From Thauera sp. 2A1 (GTDB lineage: Bacteria > Pseudomonadota > Gammaproteobacteria > Burkholderiales > Rhodocyclaceae): a stretch of DNA of 64,000 bases. Numbering within the stretch: the stretch's first letter is position 1; each line of letters opens with the position of its first letter. The notes below the pieces were generated by a model. That model searched no databases. It had not been told where the DNA came from and saw nothing but the letters and a program-made list of their open reading frames with translations. The stretch lies in NCBI RefSeq assembly GCF_009469595.2, contig NZ_SSXV01000010.1, positions 1 through 64,000 on the forward strand, written 5' to 3'. Below are positions 17,782-27,015 of the stretch, in pieces. Both the position numbers and the translations under genes were made by a program.

Positions 17782-20103
17782 TCAGCGCCCCCAGGCGTAG
17801 CGCACGCCCACCCAGGCCGCGCGCGGCGCCCCCGGCGCAACGAATTGCTCACTGCGCCAATGCCCCGGATCGGGCTCGAAGGCGTTGGCTGCCGCGGTGA
17901 AGGGATTCTCCGCCAGCGCGCCGGCGGTCGCGTAACGCTGGTCGAAGACGTTGTCGATGCGTCCGAACAAGGTCCAGCCTCCGCCCAGCCAGTAATCCGC
18001 GCTGAGGTTTACCACCGCATAGCCCGGCAGCTCGCCGCGACCGCCGAATTCGTCATTGGGCTCGTGGCGGTTGTTCTCGTTGCCGTGCACGTACTGGCCC
18101 GAATACGCCACCACCCCCGCCCCCAGGCGCAGGTCCGGGCTCGCGCGCCAGCTCAGCGCCAGCTTCAGGCCGTGCTCGGGCATGCCGGGAATATGGTCGC
18201 CCTTGCCGACGCGGATCTGGTCCTCGCCGCAGCTTGCGTCGCTGTTGGCGCTGCTGTTGTGCGCCGCGACGATGCAGGCGGAGGACTGGAAGGTGGCGCG
18301 CAGCCAGTTGTAGTTGAGCTGCCATTCCAGCGCGCCCGACGTGCCGCCGATGCCCAGTTCCACCCCCTGCCGCCGCGTCTTGCCGAAGTTGGTGAAGTAG
18401 CCGGCGCTGGTCGAGGTACCGACGAACAGGATGTCGTCGCGGTTGGTGGTGCGGAACACGCCCGCATTCCACTGCAGTTCGCCCGGCAGTCGGCCGCGCA
18501 CGCCGAACTCGAAGGTACGTGCCACGACCTGCTCGAGGAAGGGGTCGGACGCGAGCGCGTTGGGCAGCGTGCACGGCTTTTCCGGGTTGGCGCAGCCCAG
18601 TTCGATGGGCGTTGGCGCGCGATTGCCCTGGCTGAAGCCGCCGTACACCGTCAGCGCCGGGCCGGCCTGCCAGGTCAGCCCCAGGGCGGGGTTGAGCTTG
18701 TGGTAGGTGTAATCGCCATCCAGGTTGTCGGGCACGCCCGGCTCCAGGCGGTCACGGTTGACGACGCGGGTGCGGTTGTAGCGCACCGCCCCGGTGAGCT
18801 GCACGGCGGGGCTCAGCGCCACGCTGTCGGTGAGGTAGATGGAGCTGGTGCGGGTGCGGCCCGACAGGCTGTTCTCGGGCTCGGCGTCGGCGGCCGCTTC
18901 GATACCACGATCGCCGGTGAGATTGCCGAGTTGCGCCGTCTGGCGGAAGTCGGCATGCGCACGGTCGTGCGACGCACCGACGGCAATCTGGTGGGCGCCA
19001 GCGAAATGTGTCCATTGCGCCGCGACGCCGTAGGCGCGCTGGTTGGTGGCAGTGCGGTTGAGCACGCCGCTCGGATCGTCCGCTTCCTCGTAGTCGTCGT
19101 TGAGGTCGCCGTTGAGCGTGCGGGTGCGGGTGCGACGCACGTAGGCCGAGGCCGAGATCTGGTCGGTGTCGCTGACCCAGTGGGTCGCGGCCAGCGTCAG
19201 CATGGTGACGCGGTTACGGGTCTGGTCAGGATGAGTGAAGATCGCCTCGTCACGCTGGCGGCGCAGGCTTTCCGGCACCAGGCCATTGCCGATCAGGTCG
19301 GTATGAGCGTGGATCAGGCTCAACGACAGGTCGGTGCCGCCGGACTTCCAGCCCAGCCGCCCGAAGAACTGTCCGACTTCCGTTGACGAATGGTCGCGCC
19401 AGCCGTCCTCCTTCATGCCCTCGGCGGACACGAACCAGTTCAGCTCATCCCGGCTGCCGCCATGCTCGACGCTCAGTGTACGGCGCTTGAAGGAGCCGAT
19501 CTCGGCCTCGATCTCGGTGCCCGGATGGGTGTCTCCGCGCTTGGTCTGCAGGACCAGCGCGCCGCCCAGGGTGTTGAGGCCGTACAGCGGGTTGGAACCC
19601 GGCACCACCATCATCGATGCGATCGCGGCCTTCGGGATCAGGTCCCAGTTCACGACGTCGCCGAAGCCCTCATTCACGCGCACGCCATCCAGGTACACCG
19701 ACAGGCCCTGCGGCGTGCCGAGCAGCGGCGACACGGTGAAGCCGCGGTAATTGACGTTGGGCTGGTAAGGATTGCCCTGGATCTCGCTCACCGTGACGCT
19801 GCCGAGCTGGCGCTGCATCGCCTCGCCCAGCGACACGCCGCCGGCGTCGCGCAGCTTGCGGCTGTCCAGCGTCTGCAGATTGGCTGGCACCTGGTCACGC
19901 GGCAGGTCGATGCCGGGCAGCGGCGTGGTGCCGACGACGACGGTGGGGGCGAGCGCTGTCGCCGGGTCCGCCGCATGAGCCACCCCGCTCGCCGCCACCG
20001 TGGCCACGAAGGCAAAGCTCGAGTAGGTGCATCGGGCGGGAACGCAAGCCATCGGCCCGCGGATGCCGGCTGCAGGCCGCTGGCCTGGGTCGCGGTGGAT
20101 CAT
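17782..20103 (-). CDS. TonB-dependent outer-membrane receptor
   Basis: 773 residues: signal peptide ending AHA (about residue 44), a TonB-box-like PTVVVG, a plug domain with NVNYRGF, LDGVRVNEGFGD and NPLYGLNTLGGAL, then a beta-barrel ending in an aromatic-Arg strand (VGVRYAWGR). The substrate cannot be read from sequence. The ATG at 20103 has GGGGAG seven bases upstream; the frame extends 42 codons further without support. It lies 192 bases downstream of a response regulator gene on the same strand, which makes control by that pair plausible. Confidence 0.88.
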   Translation of the reverse strand: MIHRDPGQRPAAGIRGPMACVPARCTYSSFAFVATVAASGVAHAADPATALAPTVVVGTTPLPGIDLPRDQVPANLQTLDSRKLRDAGGVSLGEAMQRQLGSVTVSEIQGNPYQPNVNYRGFTVSPLLGTPQGLSVYLDGVRVNEGFGDVVNWDLIPKAAIASMMVVPGSNPLYGLNTLGGALVLQTKRGDTHPGTEIEAEIGSFKRRTLSVEHGGSRDELNWFVSAEGMKEDGWRDHSSTEVGQFFGRLGWKSGGTDLSLSLIHAHTDLIGNGLVPESLRRQRDEAIFTHPDQTRNRVTMLTLAATHWVSDTDQISASAYVRRTRTRTLNGDLNDDYEEADDPSGVLNRTATNQRAYGVAAQWTHFAGAHQIAVGASHDRAHADFRQTAQLGNLTGDRGIEAAADAEPENSLSGRTRTSSIYLTDSVALSPAVQLTGAVRYNRTRVVNRDRLEPGVPDNLDGDYTYHKLNPALGLTWQAGPALTVYGGFSQGNRAPTPIELGCANPEKPCTLPNALASDPFLEQVVARTFEFGVRGRLPGELQWNAGVFRTTNRDDILFVGTSTSAGYFTNFGKTRRQGVELGIGGTSGALEWQLNYNWLRATFQSSACIVAAHNSSANSDASCGEDQIRVGKGDHIPGMPEHGLKLALSWRASPDLRLGAGVVAYSGQYVHGNENNRHEPNDEFGGRGELPGYAVVNLSADYWLGGGWTLFGRIDNVFDQRYATAGALAENPFTAAANAFEPDPGHWRSEQFVAPGAPRAAWVGVRYAWGR

Positions 20104-20295
20104 GGGTGTCTCCCCTGGTTCTATTGTTGTCGCCGCCGCGTCCTCGCGCCGGATCACTGCGGATGCTTCCCTGTCCGCCCGCCACTGGGTGGCCGACGGC
20201 ACGCTCCCGATTTTAGGGAGGTTGCGCACGTGATGCTCGGGACCCAGTCCCTCTGAAACCGGGAAGAATGCCCGGGCGCCGACCAGCGGGTCCGC

Positions 20296-20940
20296 TCAGG
20301 CTCCCGGCGTGGGGAAGGCGACCAGGCCGAGACGCACCGCCTCGTGGATCAGCTTGAAATCGTTGTCCGCCTCGAGCTTGCCGCGGATCGCGGACAGGTG
20401 GTTATGCACCGTCTTCGGGCTCAGATGCATGCTGCTGGCGATGTCGGCCGACGAGTCGCCGCTCACCGCCAGGCGCAGGATCTCGAACTCGCGCGGAGTG
20501 AGGCGGGCGAGCGCCTGGTCGGCATCGAGCGAAGCGCGGGCCAGCACGTCGCGCACGTCATCCGAGAAGGTCCGCCGCCCTGCCGCCACCGCGCGGATCG
20601 CGTCGAAGAGCACGGTCGGCTCGCTGCTCTTGGTCAGGTAACCGAGGGCACCGGCACGCATGGCCTGGGTGACGTAGCCCGCGTGGTCATGCATCGTCAG
20701 CACCAGCACCTTGATTGCGTCGTCGCGCGCGAGCATGCGCCGAATGGCCTCGATACCGCTGCAGCCGCGCAGGCTGAGATCGACCACCGCCACGTCGATG
20801 CCGCCGCGCGCCAGGCAGGCGCAGGCATCGTCCGTGCTGGCCGCCTCGGCGACGACCTGGAAGCCGGCTTCGGCATCGAGCAAGCGCCGGTAACCGGTGC
20901 GCACGAGCGCGTGGTCATCGAGCAACAGGATTCGAATCAT
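20296..20940 (-). CDS. NarL/FixJ-family response regulator
   Basis: 214 residues: receiver domain with DD at 8-9, phospho-acceptor Asp54 (VVDLSLRG) and a conserved Lys in GYLTKS, then a LuxR-type helix-turn-helix (about 145-205; LTPREFEILRL and SPKTVHNHLS). A DNA-binding transcription factor activated by phosphorylation. Its start overlaps the kinase stop by 26 bases. The next gene on the strand is the TonB-dependent receptor, the most likely target. Confidence 0.92.
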   Translation of the reverse strand: MIRILLLDDHALVRTGYRRLLDAEAGFQVVAEAASTDDACACLARGGIDVAVVDLSLRGCSGIEAIRRMLARDDAIKVLVLTMHDHAGYVTQAMRAGALGYLTKSSEPTVLFDAIRAVAAGRRTFSDDVRDVLARASLDADQALARLTPREFEILRLAVSGDSSADIASSMHLSPKTVHNHLSAIRGKLEADNDFKLIHEAVRLGLVAFPTPGA

Positions 20941-22231
20941 TGCTTCCTTCTCCCGCGTTGCTGGACGGCAGCCACAGTTCGATCTGCAGACCGCCCAATA
21001 CGGACGGCGCCAGGTCCAGCCGTCCACCTGCCATCTCCGCGCGTTCGCGCATGCCGAGCAGGCCGCCGCCGGCACGCAGGGTGCCGACCCGCCCACAACC
21101 ATCATCGCCGACGACCAGCCGCACACCGTCGCCCTCGGGCTGCAGCACGACACCCACCCGCTGCGCACCGCTGTGACGCAGCACGTTGGTGAGCGCCTCC
21201 TGCAGGCTGCGGTACAGCGCCAGCCCGGCCTCCGGCGACAGCCGCGGCAGGCGCTCGGGCAAGGTCGCCTCCAGCACGATGGCGGGCGCACGGGACTGCC
21301 AATGCTGCAGCAACTCTGCCAGTGACTCCAGCATGCCGACGCCGTCCAGCCCGTGGGGGCGCAACTGCCGCAGCAGGCTGCGGACATGGGCGGATACACG
21401 CGCAGCCTCGGCGCGCGCGTCGCGCGCGCAGTCGGCGATCTCGTTGGGCCGGGCGCCTGCCGCATGACGCTCGATGAAGGCGGTGGCCGCGCCAATCGCC
21501 ACCAGGGACTGCCCGAACTCGTCGTGCAGTTCGCGTGCGAGGTCGCGCCGCTCAATCTCCTGCACATCGATGAGCCGCCGCGCCAGCGTGTGCTCGGCCG
21601 CACGCGAAGCCGCAAGGCTGGCGGCGAGGCGGTCGATGGCGGCGGCGATGCGGTCGAACTCCAGCAACTCGAAACGAGGCAGCGCAGCACGTTCCTCGCC
21701 ACGTGCCAGCCGCGCCAGCCCCTGTTCGAGTTCGCGCACCGGCGCGAGCGCCCGGTGCGCGACGCGCCAGGTGGCCAAGACCGTCACGCAGGCGAAGGTG
21801 GCGAGCACGGCGAGCATGCGCAGGCCGTCGCGCAGCACTTCGCGGATCTCTGCACGCGGATCGGCGCGGATCACGAGCACCTCGTCGCCGACGGGAATGC
21901 GTTGCTCCTCGGTCGCGCTGGCCGGCAGCCGCGCGCCGAGCCAGTCGAGCGCATCGGATGCGCCGGAACGGGACGGCTGCTCCGAAGCGGAGCGCTCCAG
22001 CGACACCGAGACATGGCGCAGGTCGCCGGCTGCGAGCAGCCGCTGCAGCGCGGCCGACTGCCCGTGATGGGCCTCACCGATGCCGAGCAGCAGTTCGGCC
22101 AGGCGGCCGGACGCGGCCACTTCTTCCGCGACGTCGTGCCTCAACGCGAACGCGATCAACGCGCTGCCGGTGGCGAGGAGCGCGGCAGCGAGCATGGACA
22201 GGCGTGTCGCAAGCCGCCAGCGCAGATCCAT
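20915..22231 (-). CDS. Membrane sensor histidine kinase (NarX/UhpB type, HisKA_3)
   Basis: 438 residues: transmembrane helix about 10-30, a roughly 105-residue periplasmic part, a second helix about 138-155, HAMP (to about 210), the HisKA_3 phosphorylation box with His236 (RELHDEFGQSL), and an ATPase domain (QEALTNVLRHS, GDDGCG, GLLGMRERAEM). The ligand of the periplasmic domain is unknown. The start at 22231 has GGGAG upstream. Cognate regulator overlaps it. Hem and thiamine genes lie upstream on the same strand, but an 84-base gap separates them. Confidence 0.92.
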   Translation of the reverse strand: MDLRWRLATRLSMLAAALLATGSALIAFALRHDVAEEVAASGRLAELLLGIGEAHHGQSAALQRLLAAGDLRHVSVSLERSASEQPSRSGASDALDWLGARLPASATEEQRIPVGDEVLVIRADPRAEIREVLRDGLRMLAVLATFACVTVLATWRVAHRALAPVRELEQGLARLARGEERAALPRFELLEFDRIAAAIDRLAASLAASRAAEHTLARRLIDVQEIERRDLARELHDEFGQSLVAIGAATAFIERHAAGARPNEIADCARDARAEAARVSAHVRSLLRQLRPHGLDGVGMLESLAELLQHWQSRAPAIVLEATLPERLPRLSPEAGLALYRSLQEALTNVLRHSGAQRVGVVLQPEGDGVRLVVGDDGCGRVGTLRAGGGLLGMRERAEMAGGRLDLAPSVLGGLQIELWLPSSNAGEGSNDSNPVAR

Positions 22232-22315
22232 GGTCACTCCCGATGGCAAATGTGTGGGCAGCCCCAGCAATCGACGTGCCAGACTGCCTCGCGCGATCCG
22301 GCCGTCGACTTGCCT

Positions 22316-23599
22316 TCAGCGCAGCGTGGCGAAAATCTCCATCGCTGCCGCAATCGTCGCGTCGATCTCCGCCTCGCCGTGCGCCGCCGAGACGAAGCCG
22401 GCCTCGAAGGCCGACGGTGCGAAGTAGTGCCCGGCCTCGAGCATGGCGTGGAAGAAGCGGTTGAAGCGCTCGCGGTCGGAGGCCATCACGTCGGCGAAGG
22501 AGGCGGGAATGGCATCACTGAAATACACGCCGAACATGCCGCCGATCGAATCGGCGCTGAAGCTCACGCCGGCTTCGCGCGCGGCGGCCGACAAGCCGGC
22601 GACCAGGCGCGAGGTCGTTGCCGCAAGGGTGTCGTAGAAACCCGTTTCGCGCGTCAGCCGCAGCGAGGCCATGCCGGCGGCCACCGCCACCGGGCTGCCC
22701 GACAGCGTGCCGGCCTGGTAGACCGGTCCGAGCGGCGCAATCTTCTGCATGATGTCGCGGCGGCCACCGAAGGCGCCCACCGGCATGCCGCCGCCGATGA
22801 CCTTGCCCAGCGTGGTCAGGTCGGGGGTGATGCCGTAGAGGCCCTGCACGCCCTGCGGGCCGACACGGAAACCGGTCATCACCTCGTCGAAGATCAGCAC
22901 CGCGCCGTACTGCGTGCACACCCGGCGCAGGCCCTCGAGGAAACCCGCACGCGGCTTCACCAGGTTCATGTTGCCGGCGACCGGCTCGACGATGATTGCG
23001 GCGATCTCGTCGCCACGTGCCTTGAACACCGACTCGACCTGGTCGAGGTCGTTGTAGTCGAGCACGATGGTGTGCTTGGCGAAGTCGGCCGGCACGCCGC
23101 CCGAAGACGGGTTGCCGAAGGTCAGCAGGCCGGAACCGGCCTTCACCAGCAGGCTGTCGGCATGGCCGTGGTAGCAGCCCTCGAACTTCACGATGGCGTC
23201 ACGCCCGGTGAAACCGCGCGCCAGGCGGATGGCGCTCATCGTCGCCTCGGTGCCGGAACTGACCAGGCGCACCATCTCGACCGACGGCAGCAGCTCGCAG
23301 ATGAGCTCGGCCATGGCGACCTCGCTCTCGGTCGGCGCACCAAAGGACAGCCCTTTCAGCGCCGCCTCGCGCACCGCCTCGACGATGGCCGGGTGGGCGT
23401 GACCGGTGATCGCCGGGCCCCACGAGCCGACGTAGTCGATGTAGGCCTTGCCATCGGCATCCCACACGCGCGCCCCTTCGGCGCGCTCGATGAAGCGCGG
23501 CGTGCCACCCACCGAGCGGAAGGCACGGACGGGCGAATTGACGCCCCCAGGGATGGTGCGCTGGGCGCGCTGGAAGAGAGTTTCGTTGCGGCTGTTCAT
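22316..23599 (-). CDS. hemL: Glutamate-1-semialdehyde 2,1-aminomutase
   Basis: A PLP enzyme that makes 5-aminolevulinate, the first committed haem/cobalamin precursor, in the C5 pathway. 427 residues with [15 protein letters not shown], the aspartate motif [11 protein letters not shown], and the PLP lysine K266 in [12 protein letters not shown]. Length and layout match E. coli HemL. An upstream extension of 22 codons is rejected because AGGAC precedes the family-like start. The window also encodes HemJ and cobalamin enzymes that depend on this pathway. Confidence 0.97.
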   Translation of the reverse strand: MNSRNETLFQRAQRTIPGGVNSPVRAFRSVGGTPRFIERAEGARVWDADGKAYIDYVGSWGPAITGHAHPAIVEAVREAALKGLSFGAPTESEVAMAELICELLPSVEMVRLVSSGTEATMSAIRLARGFTGRDAIVKFEGCYHGHADSLLVKAGSGLLTFGNPSSGGVPADFAKHTIVLDYNDLDQVESVFKARGDEIAAIIVEPVAGNMNLVKPRAGFLEGLRRVCTQYGAVLIFDEVMTGFRVGPQGVQGLYGITPDLTTLGKVIGGGMPVGAFGGRRDIMQKIAPLGPVYQAGTLSGSPVAVAAGMASLRLTRETGFYDTLAATTSRLVAGLSAAAREAGVSFSADSIGGMFGVYFSDAIPASFADVMASDRERFNRFFHAMLEAGHYFAPSAFEAGFVSAAHGEAEIDATIAAAMEIFATLR

Positions 23600-23667
23600 G
23601 TGTCGTCCTGACTTGCTGGGCTGCGAAAGCCCGCATTGTGACCCCGTGGCTTGGTGGGGGTCCACCG

Positions 23668-24321
23668 TCAGGACGATGGGCTGGGGGGGCCGAACAGCGG
23701 CCGATAGGCCGCCGCGCGTGCTGCCGGATCATCCGCGCCGAAAACGTCGCTGATCACCGCCAGCAGGTCGGCACCGGCGGCGATCACCGGCGCCGCATTG
23801 TCGAGCGTGATGCCACCGATCGCAGCGACCGGAAGCTGCAACTCGCGCCGCGCCCGCGCCAGCAACTCGAAGGGCGCGCGCGGCGCCTGCGGCTTCGACG
23901 GTGACGCGTACATTGCGCCGAAGGCCACGTAGTCCGCGCCCGCCTCGGCACCCTGCCGGGCGCGCTCGAACTCGCTGTAGCAGGTCACGCCCAGGATGCG
24001 ACCTGCCCCCAATGCCTCGCGTGCGGCGGCGGGCTCACCGTCCTCGCGGCCGAGGTGCGCGCCGTCTGCGCCGATCTGCAGCGCCAGGGGAAGATCGTCG
24101 TTGACCACCAGCGGCACGCCCGCTGCACGGCACAGCGCAAGCAGTGCCAGCGCCTGCTCGTGCTTCAGCGCCCTGGAGGCGAACTTGTTGCGGTACTGCA
24201 GCAGCGCCGGCCGGCCCTGCAGCACGCGCGCAGTCAGGGCCAGCAGGCGTGAGGTGTCGGCCTCGTCGGGGGTGACGGCGTAAAGGCCCCGCAGCCGCCC
24301 GGACGGGAAACGCTCAGACAT
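23668..24321 (-). CDS. thiE: Thiamine-phosphate synthase
   Basis: ThiE joins the pyrimidine and thiazole moieties into thiamine phosphate. 217 residues in a TIM barrel with [32 protein letters not shown], the [14 protein letters not shown] loop and the C-terminal IGGI phosphate site. All expected active-site segments are present. It overlaps the end of thiD by eight bases. Confidence 0.95.
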   Translation of the reverse strand: MSERFPSGRLRGLYAVTPDEADTSRLLALTARVLQGRPALLQYRNKFASRALKHEQALALLALCRAAGVPLVVNDDLPLALQIGADGAHLGREDGEPAAAREALGAGRILGVTCYSEFERARQGAEAGADYVAFGAMYASPSKPQAPRAPFELLARARRELQLPVAAIGGITLDNAAPVIAAGADLLAVISDVFGADDPAARAAAYRPLFGPPSPSS

Positions 24322-25234
24322 CGGCTTCCTCCCTGCCGCGCGCCCAGAAGAAGCGGTCCGGCACGGCACGGCCCATGCCCGGACGATAGGCGTGGCGCAA
24401 GGCCTGCTGGGCGAACTCCTGCGCTTCGCGCACCGCCTCGGGGATCGCCATGCCATGCGCCAGCGCGGCGGCAGCCGCCGCCGCCAGCGTCGCACCCGCG
24501 CCCAGATAGCGACCGGGCAGGCGGTCCCAGGCATCGGTGCGGATCAGGCCGCTGTCGCCATACAGGCGGTTCACCACCTGCGGCCCGTGTTCGCCGCCCC
24601 CCGTCAGCAGCACGTATTCCGAGCCCGCCTGCAGCAGCCGGGCGACCGCTTCCTGCACGTCCAGTCCGCCGCCCGTACCGGCGCTCTCATCATCATCATC
24701 GCCATCCCCATCGCCATCCCCATCGTCGACGTCTTCGTCGACCTCTTCGTCATCGTCCTGGCGCCCATCGTCCACGCCAGCCAGACGGCACAGTTCATGT
24801 CGGCCGCCCACCAGCAGGGTCGTCTGCGGCACCACCAGCTCGACGAGCGCGGCCACCAGGTCATCCTCATCCGCCCAGCCGCCGCCGGCATAAAGCGCCG
24901 GCTCGAGCACGAGCGGCAGCTCGGGATAATCGGACACCACCTCGGCGATACGCGCGATGTTCTCGACGCTGCCGCAGAAGCCGATCTTCAATGCCGCCAC
25001 CGGAATGTCCTCGAGCACCGCACGCGCCTGGTCCACCAGCGGCTCGCCCTCGGCCGGCCAGGCCTCGTCCACATTGCGCGTGTCGCGCACGATGGCAGCC
25101 GTCTGCACCGCAAGCGGATGGCAACCCATGCTGGCGAGCGTGAGGATGTCCGACACCAGGCCGCCCCCGCCGGTGGGATCACCCGGGGCGAAGCACAGCA
25201 CGACAGGAGGCGTTTCAGGGACGGCGATGGCCAT
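24314..25234 (-). CDS. thiD: Divergent ThiD-family protein with an acidic repeat insert
   Basis: By fold a hydroxymethylpyrimidine(-phosphate) kinase: PGDPTGGGGLVSDILTLASMG at the N terminus (split by position), VVSDYPELPLVLEP, and a C-terminal EAVREAQEFAQQALRHAY. 306 residues. Three things are odd. The usual GSGCTL anion-hole/catalytic-Cys motif is GAGATL (Ala248 for Cys). The DP of the substrate loop is EP (111-112). The usual TPN loop is VGG. Residues about 155-190 form an Asp/Glu/Gly-rich low-complexity insert. It precedes thiE, supporting a thiamine role, but activity is doubtful. Confidence 0.75.
   Translation of the reverse strand: MAIAVPETPPVVLCFAPGDPTGGGGLVSDILTLASMGCHPLAVQTAAIVRDTRNVDEAWPAEGEPLVDQARAVLEDIPVAALKIGFCGSVENIARIAEVVSDYPELPLVLEPALYAGGGWADEDDLVAALVELVVPQTTLLVGGRHELCRLAGVDDGRQDDDEEVDEDVDDGDGDGDGDDDDESAGTGGGLDVQEAVARLLQAGSEYVLLTGGGEHGPQVVNRLYGDSGLIRTDAWDRLPGRYLGAGATLAAAAAAALAHGMAIPEAVREAQEFAQQALRHAYRPGMGRAVPDRFFWARGREEADV
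24687..24740. repeat. Microsatellite-like repeat coding the acidic insert of ThiD
   Basis: A CAT/ATC-type trinucleotide run (24687-24700) passes into a 12-base repeat CATCGCCATCCC and then GTCGACGTC/GTCGAC units. Read on the minus strand it encodes Asp- and Gly-Asp-rich sequence. Such repeats are prone to slippage, so length variation between strains is likely. Confidence 0.75.
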
Positions 25235-25277
25235 GGCGGGGAACGGGCGCCGTTGCCGGGCGCTTGCGCCTATGCGG

Positions 25278-25296
25278 TAAGATTCGGCCGATTCTA
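25278..25296. promoter_or_regulatory. Divergent -10 elements between thiD and rubredoxin
   Basis: In the 99-base divergent gap, the plus strand has TAAGAT (25278-25283, TTGCCG 19 bases upstream) toward the rubredoxin gene. The minus strand has TAGAAT (25296-25291, TTGAGA 19 bases upstream) toward thiD. The spacers are long, so strength is uncertain. I see no thiamine-pyrophosphate riboswitch here. Confidence 0.4.
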
Positions 25297-25333
25297 GCGC
25301 CCTCCTCATTTATCTTCTCAAGTTGCTGTCGCC

Positions 25334-25513
25334 ATGGCCGATATGTCGTACAAGACTTACATGTGTCTGATCTGCGGCTTCATCTACGACGAAGCCGCCG
25401 GCCTGCCCGCCGAGGGCATCCCGCCCGGCACGCGCTGGGAGGACGTGCCGCCGAACTGGACCTGCCCCGAATGCGGAGCGCGCAAGGAAGACTTCGAACT
25501 CGTCGAGATCTGA
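25334..25513 (+). CDS. Rubredoxin
   Basis: A 59-residue one-iron electron carrier with both Cys knuckles: [15 protein letters not shown] and [13 protein letters not shown]. The interior aromatic residues (Tyr, Trp) are in place. An internal ATG three codons on is a possible alternative start. It is divergent from thiD and 81 bases ahead of pilG, a position I recognise as common in betaproteobacteria. Redox partner unknown; no alkane hydroxylase is nearby. Confidence 0.95.
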   Translation: MADMSYKTYMCLICGFIYDEAAGLPAEGIPPGTRWEDVPPNWTCPECGARKEDFELVEI

Positions 25514-25594
25514 ACGCGGCCCCGGCCGATCAGCACCCGGCCGGGCGAACCGCCGCCCGACGCTCCCCGCCTCGCACTCCCACGGAATGAAAGC

Positions 25595-25984
25595 ATGGAT
25601 CTTGCCGGACTCAAGGTGATGGTCATCGATGACAGCAACACCATCCGCCGCAGCGCCGAGATCTTCCTCGGCCAGGCCGGCTGCCAGGTGCTGCTTGCCG
25701 AAGACGGCTTCGACGCGCTCGCGAAGATCGCCGACAACCATCCTGACGTGATCTTCGTGGACATCATGATGCCGCGCCTGGATGGCTACCAGACCTGCGC
25801 GCTGATCAAGAAGAACCCGCGGCTGTCATCGACGCCGGTGATCATGCTGTCGTCCAAGGACGGGCTGTTCGACCGCGCGCGCGGACGCATGGTGGGCTCC
25901 GACGAATACCTCACCAAACCCTTCACCAAGGACAGCCTGCTGCGCACCGTGGCCACCCACGCCGCACGCGCGCCGCGCGCCTGA
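25595..25984 (+). CDS. pilG: Twitching motility response regulator PilG
   Basis: A single-domain receiver of 129 residues: VIDDSNTIRRS, phospho-acceptor Asp56 (IFVDIMMPRLDGYQ), and conserved Lys108 (YLTKPFTKD). In the Chp system PilG is phosphorylated by ChpA and promotes pilus extension and surface responses. First gene of the Chp cluster, 23 bases before pilH. Confidence 0.93.
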   Translation: MDLAGLKVMVIDDSNTIRRSAEIFLGQAGCQVLLAEDGFDALAKIADNHPDVIFVDIMMPRLDGYQTCALIKKNPRLSSTPVIMLSSKDGLFDRARGRMVGSDEYLTKPFTKDSLLRTVATHAARAPRA

Positions 25985-26006
25985 ACCCCGAGCGACCGCA
26001 ACGCCC

Positions 26007-26372
26007 ATGACGATCAGCAAAATCCTGGTGGTGGACGATTCGCCCACCGAGCGGCTGGCCCTCACCGAGGTGCTCGCCAAGCACGGCTACCGCGTCGTCA
26101 CCGCGGAAAGCGGCGATGACGCCATCGCCAAAAGCCAGCTCGAGCAGCCCGATCTCATCCTGATGGACGTCGTCATGCCCGGCATGAACGGCTACCAGGC
26201 CACGCGCACGATCTCGCGCAACGAGGCGACGCGTCGCATCCCCATCATCATGTGCACCAGCAAGGGGCTCGAGACCGACAAGATCTGGGGCATGCGCCAG
26301 GGCGCCTACGATTACCTCGTGAAGCCGGTCGATCATGCCGATCTGCTCGCCCGCATCAAGGCACTGGGCTGA
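26007..26372 (+). CDS. pilH: Twitching motility response regulator PilH
   Basis: 121 residues, receiver only: VVDDSPTERLALTE, phospho-acceptor Asp54 (LMDVVMPGMNGYQ), Lys106 (DYLVKPVD). PilH is the second CheY-like protein of the Chp pathway and is thought to act as phosphate sink or to promote retraction. Follows pilG and precedes pilI by six bases. Confidence 0.93.
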   Translation: MTISKILVVDDSPTERLALTEVLAKHGYRVVTAESGDDAIAKSQLEQPDLILMDVVMPGMNGYQATRTISRNEATRRIPIIMCTSKGLETDKIWGMRQGAYDYLVKPVDHADLLARIKALG

Positions 26373-26378
26373 GCGGCG

Positions 26379-26894
26379 ATGTCCAGACGCATCAGCCTGC
26401 GCGAGTTCCAGGCAAACCTCGCCAAGCGACTGGCGGAGGCAAAGACGGGCGAACGCCGCGGGCTGCTCGGTTTCCAGGCGGGCAGCATGAACTGCCTGAT
26501 CGATCTCGCCGCATCGGGCGAGATCCTGCCGCCGCCGCCGCTGTCGCCGGTGCCACTGACGCAGCCCTGGTACCTCGGCCTGGCCAACGTGCGCGGCACG
26601 CTGTACGGGGTGATCGATTTCGCCCTGTTCAACCACAACCCGCCCACGGTGCCCTCGGGGGCGGCCCGCCTGCTGCTGGTCGGCGCGCACCATGGCGTCC
26701 ACTGCGCGCTGCTCGTCTCGCGCATCGCCGGCCTGCGCAGCCACGACGATTTCGAGGCCGAGCCCGACCCCACGCCCGACGCGCGCCCCTGGGTCACGCG
26801 CCGGCTGCGCGACCTGCAAGGCCGGCCCTGGCTGCAGCTCGATGCGGGCGTGCTGCTGGCGCAGGCGGACTTCCTCGACGCCAGCCTCGAGTGA
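26379..26894 (+). CDS. pilI: CheW-like adaptor PilI
   Basis: 171 residues of CheW type, coupling the PilJ receptor to the ChpA kinase. Recognisable by [12 protein letters not shown] at the start, the [20 protein letters not shown] core and a C-terminal [17 protein letters not shown] strand. Soluble. A 121-base gap to pilJ holds nothing I recognise. Confidence 0.9.
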   Translation: MSRRISLREFQANLAKRLAEAKTGERRGLLGFQAGSMNCLIDLAASGEILPPPPLSPVPLTQPWYLGLANVRGTLYGVIDFALFNHNPPTVPSGAARLLLVGAHHGVHCALLVSRIAGLRSHDDFEAEPDPTPDARPWVTRRLRDLQGRPWLQLDAGVLLAQADFLDASLE

Positions 26895-27015
26895 CGGCAG
26901 TGACGCACACAGCTTTCCAGGACGGACGGGCGCGGCCCGCCTTCCCCACCTCCGAATCAACACCTGCCGCAAGCGCGGCAGCACAGGATCTAGCCCTCGC
27001 GGCGGAGCACGCAAC

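Noticed and set aside
25235..25333. Possible thiamine-pyrophosphate riboswitch upstream of thiD
   Set aside because: The gap is 99 bases and shared with a divergent gene; no THI-box sequence was seen.
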